Shown here: positions 6,400-10,128 of the stretch, piece by piece
Layout: every line of letters starts with the position of its first letter
How positions within the stretch are numbered: the stretch's first letter is position 1
Assembly (NCBI GenBank): GCA_905181755.1
Contig: CAJIYY010000049.1
Span: forward strand, 1 to 10,128
DNA: 10,128 bases
Source: Candidatus Dadabacteria bacterium UBA1144
GTDB lineage: Bacteria; Desulfobacterota_D; UBA1144
Direction of reading: 5' to 3'
Made by a program: the position numbers and the translations under genes
The notes under the pieces: generated by a model
The model's input: the letters and a program-made list of their open reading frames with translations, nothing else
Databases searched by the model: none
What the model was told of the DNA's origin: nothing

Positions 6400-7560
6400 T
6401 TATTTTAAAATAGCTTTAGCAATAATTTCGTGTTGAATTTCACTAGTTCCCTCAAAAATACTTATTACTCTTCCATCTCTCCAGTATCTCTCAACTGGGA
6501 ATTCTTTAGAGTATCCATATCCACCAAGAATTTGCATAGCTTCTCTTGTTATAAACTCCACAGCTTTGGCAGCTTTAACTTTGGCCATACCAGCTTCAAG
6601 GTCACATCTTTTACCTGAATCTTTCAACGAGGCCGCATAGTAAGTTAGCTGACGCGCGGCTTCAAGCTCAACTTTCATTTCTGACAGCTTCATTCTTATA
6701 GCTTGATGCTCACAGATTGGTTTGCCGAATTGTTCTCTCTCTTTAGAGTATTGAAGAGCAAAATCAAAAGCAGCAGTTGCAACACCCACAGCCCTTGCTG
6801 CTGTTTGAAGCCTAGCGCTTTCATAGCTAACCATCAACTGATAAAAGCCTTTATTCTCTTCTCCGCCCAGAAGACCTTCGTCAGGAACAAATACGTCTTC
6901 AAAAGCAAGGTTGTAGGATCTCATTCCATGATATCCTACTGTAGGTATAGGTTCGCCTTTTATGTTTGGATGTACTATTTTTTCTGCAGATTCTTTTTCA
7001 ACAAAAAACATACTTAGACCTTTATGCCTAAGTGAAGTGTCTGGATTAGTTCTGGCTAATACCATCAGTACATTAGCTCTGTTAGCATATGTGCACCAGG
7101 CTTTAGCGCCATTTAATAAATACCCACCATCAGTTTTTGTTGCTTTCATTATCATGCTTGCTGAGTCAGATCCAGAGTCGGGTTCTGTAAAGGCGGCAGC
7201 GGGTAATATTGACCCCGTTGCAAGACCTGGTAAATACTTCTTTTTTTGTTCCTCGGTACCATGTGCTTGAAGAAGAGTTCCCATTATGACGCCTCTTGTC
7301 ATAACGCTTCCTACACTTAACCATCCTTTGCTTAATTCCTCGGCAACAATGGTCATAGTGATATTATCAAGACCTAATCCATCGTACTCTTCCGGGAATA
7401 GAACTCCAAAATAGCCTTGCTCTGCCATCTTGGATATTATCTCCATTGGTATCTCGGCATTTTTGGCATCAAGTTCAGAAGCTATTGGAATAATTTCTTC
7501 TTCAGTAAATCTTCTTACTGCACGTCTAAATTCTTCATGTTCACTAGTAATAAAAGACAT
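6400..7560 (-). CDS. mcd: Acyl-CoA dehydrogenase, probable (2S)-methylsuccinyl-CoA dehydrogenase
   Basis: The 386-residue protein has the full acyl-CoA dehydrogenase layout: helical N-domain (1-120), beta domain with FTEPDSGSD (124-132) and YHGMRSYNLAFEDVFVP (210-226), and helical C-domain with REQFGKPICEHQ (275-286), GGYGYSKEFPVERYWRDGR (346-364) and the catalytic Glu370 in FEGTSE. It would use FAD and pass electrons to ETF. YESARLQTAARAVGVA (246-261) and RQLTYYAASLKDSGKRCDLE (303-322) resemble, from memory, the methylsuccinyl-CoA dehydrogenase of Rhodobacter, which oxidises methylsuccinyl-CoA to mesaconyl-CoA. That enzyme is about 550 residues; this one lacks its N-terminal extension and has general family length. 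Position as first gene before mcl and ecm supports the role. GGAGG lies ten bases before the ATG. A short-branched acyl-CoA dehydrogenase is the alternative. Confidence 0.77.
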   Translation of the reverse strand: MSFITSEHEEFRRAVRRFTEEEIIPIASELDAKNAEIPMEIISKMAEQGYFGVLFPEEYDGLGLDNITMTIVAEELSKGWLSVGSVMTRGVIMGTLLQAHGTEEQKKKYLPGLATGSILPAAAFTEPDSGSDSASMIMKATKTDGGYLLNGAKAWCTYANRANVLMVLARTNPDTSLRHKGLSMFFVEKESAEKIVHPNIKGEPIPTVGYHGMRSYNLAFEDVFVPDEGLLGGEENKGFYQLMVSYESARLQTAARAVGVATAAFDFALQYSKEREQFGKPICEHQAIRMKLSEMKVELEAARQLTYYAASLKDSGKRCDLEAGMAKVKAAKAVEFITREAMQILGGYGYSKEFPVERYWRDGRVISIFEGTSEIQHEIIAKAILK

Positions 7561-7622
7561 AATTTTAGATCCTCCAAGTAAAATATCGTTTCATTTTAAA
7601 GTTGGGCTTAACCTTATACTTA

Positions 7623-7628
7623 ATTATA
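7623..7628 (-). promoter_or_regulatory. Candidate -10 box of the mcd-mcl-ecm operon
   Basis: Read on the minus strand, these bases are a consensus TATAAT, 62 bases before the mcd ATG. Upstream at 16-base spacing only a poor -35 candidate (TTTTCA) is seen, as expected if an activator helps. The whole 160-base gap (7561-7720) serves both divergent operons; no other gene is visible in it. Confidence 0.4.
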
Positions 7629-7629
7629 C

Positions 7630-7637
7630 ATTGCAAT
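7630..7637. promoter_or_regulatory. Palindrome ATTGCAAT, possible operator for the mcd operon
   Basis: The perfect 8-base palindrome ATTGCAAT lies one base upstream of the candidate minus-strand -10 box, so a bound protein would sit in the promoter spacer. Its TTGCAA core resembles the half site known for short-chain acyl-CoA responsive regulators (PccR/RamB type) that control propionyl-CoA and acetate assimilation genes. No good second half site is seen at the four-base spacing reported for PccR, and chance occurrence is possible. Confidence 0.3.
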
Positions 7638-7689
7638 TGTTGAATGAAAAGAGTAAAAAAACTTTTATAAATTCATAATTATATATATA

Positions 7690-7710
7690 TTATAAGTATC
7701 TAATTATAAG
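7690..7710 (+). repeat. Direct repeat TTATAAG x2 upstream of the cyclophilin gene
   Basis: TTATAAG occurs at 7690-7696 and 7704-7710, 14 bases apart, and TTATAA also occurs at 7665-7670. They follow an alternating AT tract (7681-7690) and precede the GGGAG ribosome binding site (7710-7714) of the cyclophilin gene. They may be -10 elements or simply the result of AT-rich composition. Confidence 0.3.
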
Positions 7711-7720
7711 GGAGTTAAAC

Positions 7721-8188
7721 ATGGAATTTACACATATAAATATTCAGCTTGAAACAGGGAATGTAAAAATAAAACTTAGACCAGATCTTGCACCAAATCA
7801 CGTAGCAAGGGTTACGGAGTTAGCGTCTGAAGGTTTTTATGACGGAGTTGTCTTTCATAGGGTAATCCCAAATTTTATGGCTCAAACAGGCGATCCTACA
7901 GGTACTGGTACCGGATCTTCAGATAAGCCAAACTTAGAGCAAGAATTTTCTAGTGAGGACCATGTTAGAGGTAGCGTATCTATGGCAAGATCTGCTGATC
8001 CTAATAGTGCGAATTCTCAGTTTTTCATTTGTTTTGGAGATTGCTCTTGGCTGAATAATCAATATACTATTTGGGGTGAGGTAGACGAAGGGATGGACCT
8101 CATTGATCAAATAAAGAAGGGCGAAGATGAGAGTGGAGTAGTTACAGCTCCGGATAAAATAATTAAAGTCGTCCCAGTTAGTTCATAG
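7721..8188 (+). CDS. ppiB: Cyclophilin-type peptidyl-prolyl cis-trans isomerase
   Basis: The enzyme speeds cis-trans isomerisation of Xaa-Pro bonds during protein folding. The 155 residues form one complete cyclophilin domain. The catalytic loop FHRVIPNFMAQTGD (45-58) carries Arg47, Phe52, Met53 and Gln55, matching Arg55, Phe60, Met61 and Gln63 of human cyclophilin A. SMARSADPNSANSQFFICFG supplies the hydrophobic pocket and the substrate-side loop, and WGEV closes the fold. There is no signal peptide, so it should be cytosolic. GTGTGSSDKP after the catalytic loop and the ANSQFFICF form are shared with many proteobacterial, especially alphaproteobacterial, cyclophilins as I recall them. GGGAG lies six bases before the ATG. 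Two unknown genes follow at 8-base and 3-base gaps, forming a likely operon. Confidence 0.95.
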   Translation: MEFTHINIQLETGNVKIKLRPDLAPNHVARVTELASEGFYDGVVFHRVIPNFMAQTGDPTGTGTGSSDKPNLEQEFSSEDHVRGSVSMARSADPNSANSQFFICFGDCSWLNNQYTIWGEVDEGMDLIDQIKKGEDESGVVTAPDKIIKVVPVSS

Positions 8189-8196
8189 GTGATAGT

Positions 8197-8763
8197 TTGA
8201 TAGACATAAGGAAAATACCGTTTTTCAGAGATAATGGCTGGATATTTATGCCGATTTTTTATTTGGGCCTAATTGTAGCAATGATATCTATTTTCTTTAT
8301 AATTAATGAATCTCAACATGAAACTACTTATAATCATACTGATATTGATGGAGTAATATTAAACCAGTCTTTTTCTCAGGACAATTCTTTATATAAAGAG
8401 GCTTCAAGCGATTCCATTGAATATCTAACTATTTCCGATTTGTTAGAAGAGAAAGATTTCGTTCTCCAGGTAAGAAAGACTCAGCTCCAGGATTTGGATA
8501 AGCCTTATTCTTTTTATTCAGCAAGTTCAGATGGAAACGTAAAGAGCTTGGGTTATTTTGGATACAGTGACTCTGATTGTAGAAAGCTTAGAGCTATATC
8601 TATTAGTAATTTAGGAAAGCACCATATGTTAATTAATGATAATGGAATTAGTGAAATCCTGTCGTGGGAATCAAGTGACTATAGTTTCATCTATACAAAT
8701 AAATATTTGTCTGATGGGATAGAAATTAATAGTTTCTGTAGCTATGTTGTCTCCGGTAGATAA
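8197..8763 (+). CDS. Membrane-anchored protein of unknown function with two conserved-looking cysteines
   Basis: I recognise no family. The 188-residue product has one N-terminal hydrophobic segment (about 16-36) preceded by a basic stretch (RKIPFFRDNG), so a short cytosolic tail and a large extracytoplasmic part (about 37-188) are likely. The only cysteines, Cys128 and Cys181, both lie in that outer part and could form a disulphide. The region is Ser- and Asp-rich with beta-like spacing. The start is TTG, supported by AGGTGA (8187-8192) which overlaps the stop of the cyclophilin gene and lies four bases upstream; no ATG is available before residue 18, which is inside the membrane segment. 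The close spacing suggests co-expression with the cyclophilin, though one acts in the cytosol and the other outside. Confidence 0.7.
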   Translation: MIDIRKIPFFRDNGWIFMPIFYLGLIVAMISIFFIINESQHETTYNHTDIDGVILNQSFSQDNSLYKEASSDSIEYLTISDLLEEKDFVLQVRKTQLQDLDKPYSFYSASSDGNVKSLGYFGYSDSDCRKLRAISISNLGKHHMLINDNGISEILSWESSDYSFIYTNKYLSDGIEINSFCSYVVSGR

Positions 8764-8766
8764 CTC

Positions 8767-9525
8767 TTGGTGGTTGAGATTTTAGAATATAGGACCTTTG
8801 AATCATTACAGAATAAATATAAATTTCAGGATAACACCTCCTTTTTTCCTCCTTCTCTTAATACCGACCAATGTTTTTCAAGGCATTTGTTAGTAAATAG
8901 ATTTTTAAATACTAAAAAGCCAAAATTTCTTTTTTGGTCAATTGAGAAAGATTCAAATGTTTTGATGGATCCTTTTTGTGTGGAGACAGTCAATTATTGG
9001 AGAGGTCTTCTCATAGAGTCAAACAGTCGAGAAGACAAAGATATTCTGGCCCAACTCTTAGTTAATATTGGTGCTGCCTTGGGTGAATATAAAAATTCAT
9101 CTAAATTCTTTCACTATGACTCGGGATTTGTTCATTGCTCTAAGGAGAACCAAAAGGCTTTTTTCTCTTTCGAAGTCCACCCTCCTAGAAGGTGCTTTAG
9201 GTTGGTTGAGAATTTTGAAAGAATAGTTAGAAAAATCAAACAAGTAGAGATTCTGGGAGCTGATTTGAAGTCTGAACTTACAAACAAGTATTCAATAGAT
9301 GATATAAATACAGATTTTTCTGATCACATCCATATTGCAGCTCAAGTAATTTCTAAAGTCCATAATAAAATTCCGAAAAATCGACACGATACCTTCGATT
9401 TATTTTTAACACCATTCTTGGCAGAGGAAATTTACAAAGATGCTAAAATATTTTGTGAGGGACTGTCCTATATTGTCGACACTTTTCAAACTGTCGACTA
9501 TTGGAGCCCAGAGAAGAAGAGGTAG
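8767..9525 (+). CDS. Cytosolic protein of unknown function
   Basis: This 252-residue protein matches no family I know. It has no signal peptide or membrane segment and is rich in Phe, Tyr, Lys and Asp. Notable stretches are FFPPS (26-30), NYWRGLL (76-82), a helical-looking segment LAQLLVNIGAALGEY (94-108), HPPRRCFRLVENFERIVRKIK (138-158, shown only in part as a basic helix), and a C-terminal helical region to YWSPEKKR. Four cysteines (36, 71, 124, 143) and one more at 230 show no metal-site spacing. The start could be TTG at 8767 or the adjacent GTG at 8770; neither has a strong ribosome binding site, and the gene begins three bases after the preceding stop, suggesting coupling. Its last 28 bases overlap the convergent Yip1-like gene. 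Confidence 0.62.
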   Translation: MVVEILEYRTFESLQNKYKFQDNTSFFPPSLNTDQCFSRHLLVNRFLNTKKPKFLFWSIEKDSNVLMDPFCVETVNYWRGLLIESNSREDKDILAQLLVNIGAALGEYKNSSKFFHYDSGFVHCSKENQKAFFSFEVHPPRRCFRLVENFERIVRKIKQVEILGADLKSELTNKYSIDDINTDFSDHIHIAAQVISKVHNKIPKNRHDTFDLFLTPFLAEEIYKDAKIFCEGLSYIVDTFQTVDYWSPEKKR

Positions 9526-10067
9526 AAGAATTTTTTGAATTTATCCATTCCAAGATATATTCCAACGTTAAGAGCAAACATAATTATCTTGTTTAAGCCT
9601 GAAATTCTATCGAAGTAGGTTGATATGAATAAGAATTGACAGAGCCACATCCATACAGTTATAACGAGGTAAGCACCAAGCTTTATTTGATCATAGTATT
9701 CAGTGTTTAAATCCGTAGTTAAAGAAAGGATTATTAAGACTATGGATCCAAATATTACCGGCGATAAAGTATAGCTAAAGCCTTTTAAAATGGCGCTGAA
9801 TGACAATTGTTTGTGTGAGCCTCCAAGAATTCTACCAACGATACATAACATTAAACAACTTGTAAAAATTTCGGCTAGATAGAATATAAAGCTAAAGTTT
9901 GATAGAGCGTACTTGTTATCAAAGACATAGTAAGCTAAATCATCAAGTAATGTTGCTAGTATGACTATTCCTAAAGCTCTTCCTATAGGTACGTAGTGTT
10001 TATTTAATGAAACAGCCATATATATTTTGTTACTGAGAAATAAAGAAGATAATAAATATAAAATCAT
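9498..10067 (-). CDS. Multi-pass membrane protein, possibly Yip1 family
   Basis: The 189-residue product is mostly hydrophobic, with segments near 25-45, 58-80, 90-115, 130-150 and 158-176. GGSHKQLSFSAILKGFSYTL followed by SPVIFGSI resembles the Yip1-domain pattern, in which a Gly-rich loop and an aromatic-Ser-x-x-Pro turn sit between membrane helices. Bacterial Yip1-like proteins have no settled function. The ATG at 10067 gives an extra hydrophobic N-terminal stretch (MILYLLSSLFLSNK); the Met at residue 17 (10019) is an alternative start that would leave a basic tail before the first segment. Neither has a clear ribosome binding site. The 3' end overlaps the convergent unknown gene by 28 bases. 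Confidence 0.6.
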   Translation of the reverse strand: MILYLLSSLFLSNKIYMAVSLNKHYVPIGRALGIVILATLLDDLAYYVFDNKYALSNFSFIFYLAEIFTSCLMLCIVGRILGGSHKQLSFSAILKGFSYTLSPVIFGSIVLIILSLTTDLNTEYYDQIKLGAYLVITVWMWLCQFLFISTYFDRISGLNKIIMFALNVGIYLGMDKFKKFFYLFFSGLQ

Positions 10068-10128
10068 AACATTAACTTAGAAAGCAATTGTAATTCCAGA
10101 CTCCCTTGTAGTAGTATATAGTAAACTT

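Noticed and set aside
7647..7666. AAAAG...CTTTT inverted repeat in the divergent promoter region, as a terminator
   Set aside because: The stem is only five A/T-rich pairs with a ten-base loop, and no transcript needs to end between two divergent genes.
6430..7678. Several plus-strand open frames inside mcd and its upstream region
   Set aside because: They lie opposite mcd in other frames, give low-complexity Ser/Phe-rich products and have no supporting start signals.
7679..7695. Alternating AT tract as a microsatellite or replication element
   Set aside because: It is about 15 bases in an AT-rich promoter region, with no iterons or DnaA boxes nearby.
10077..10128. An open minus-strand frame at the window edge ending in TESGITIAF-like sequence, possibly the end of another gene before the Yip1-like gene
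   Set aside because: All three minus-strand frames stay open for most of these few bases, so the sequence cannot tell which, if any, is coding.

Overview
The window is AT-rich chromosomal DNA (roughly one third G+C by eye) with almost no spare sequence. A TonB-type energy transducer and an outer-membrane-type lipoprotein point to a Gram-negative bacterium. The end of an NrfD-family quinone-linked membrane subunit points to a respiratory chain using a NrfD-type complex. The cyclophilin and PurM read as proteobacterial, and the three carbon-metabolism genes are ones known best from Alphaproteobacteria and Actinobacteria. An AT-rich, compact, probably aquatic proteobacterium fits, for example an alphaproteobacterial lineage, or a SAR324- or Bdellovibrio-like lineage. 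I cannot settle this from the sequence alone. No rRNA, tRNA, CRISPR, insertion sequence or integrase was seen.

Layout. (1) Bases 1-1589, plus strand: the C-terminal end of an NrfD-family subunit, a 49-residue glycine-rich membrane protein that overlaps its stop by one base, and purM of purine synthesis six bases later. (2) Bases 1586-3366: a TonB-like protein on the minus strand. Divergent from it are a small secreted protein whose mature part begins and ends with near-identical SPR(E/D)RW motifs, and an unknown lipoprotein. (3) Bases 3356-7560, minus strand: the operon mcd-mcl-ecm, encoding three enzymes of the ethylmalonyl-CoA pathway of acetyl-CoA assimilation. (4) Bases 7561-7720: the only sizeable intergenic stretch, a divergent promoter region with a consensus -10 box and a TTGCAA-centred palindrome. 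(5) Bases 7721-9525, plus strand: a cyclophilin, a single-pass membrane-anchored protein of unknown function and a cytosolic protein of unknown function, closely packed. (6) Bases 9498-10067, minus strand: a multi-pass membrane protein resembling the Yip1 family.

How the genes work together. Ecm turns ethylmalonyl-CoA into methylsuccinyl-CoA, Mcd oxidises that to mesaconyl-CoA, and after hydration (enzyme not in this window) Mcl splits beta-methylmalyl-CoA into propionyl-CoA and glyoxylate. Crotonyl-CoA carboxylase/reductase, the epimerase and mesaconyl-CoA hydratase must be encoded elsewhere if the pathway is complete. The strongest result is this operon. The most open items are the small SPRxRW protein with its lipoprotein partner, the 49-residue protein behind the NrfD subunit, and the two unknown genes behind the cyclophilin. 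All three convergent gene pairs overlap at their 3' ends.
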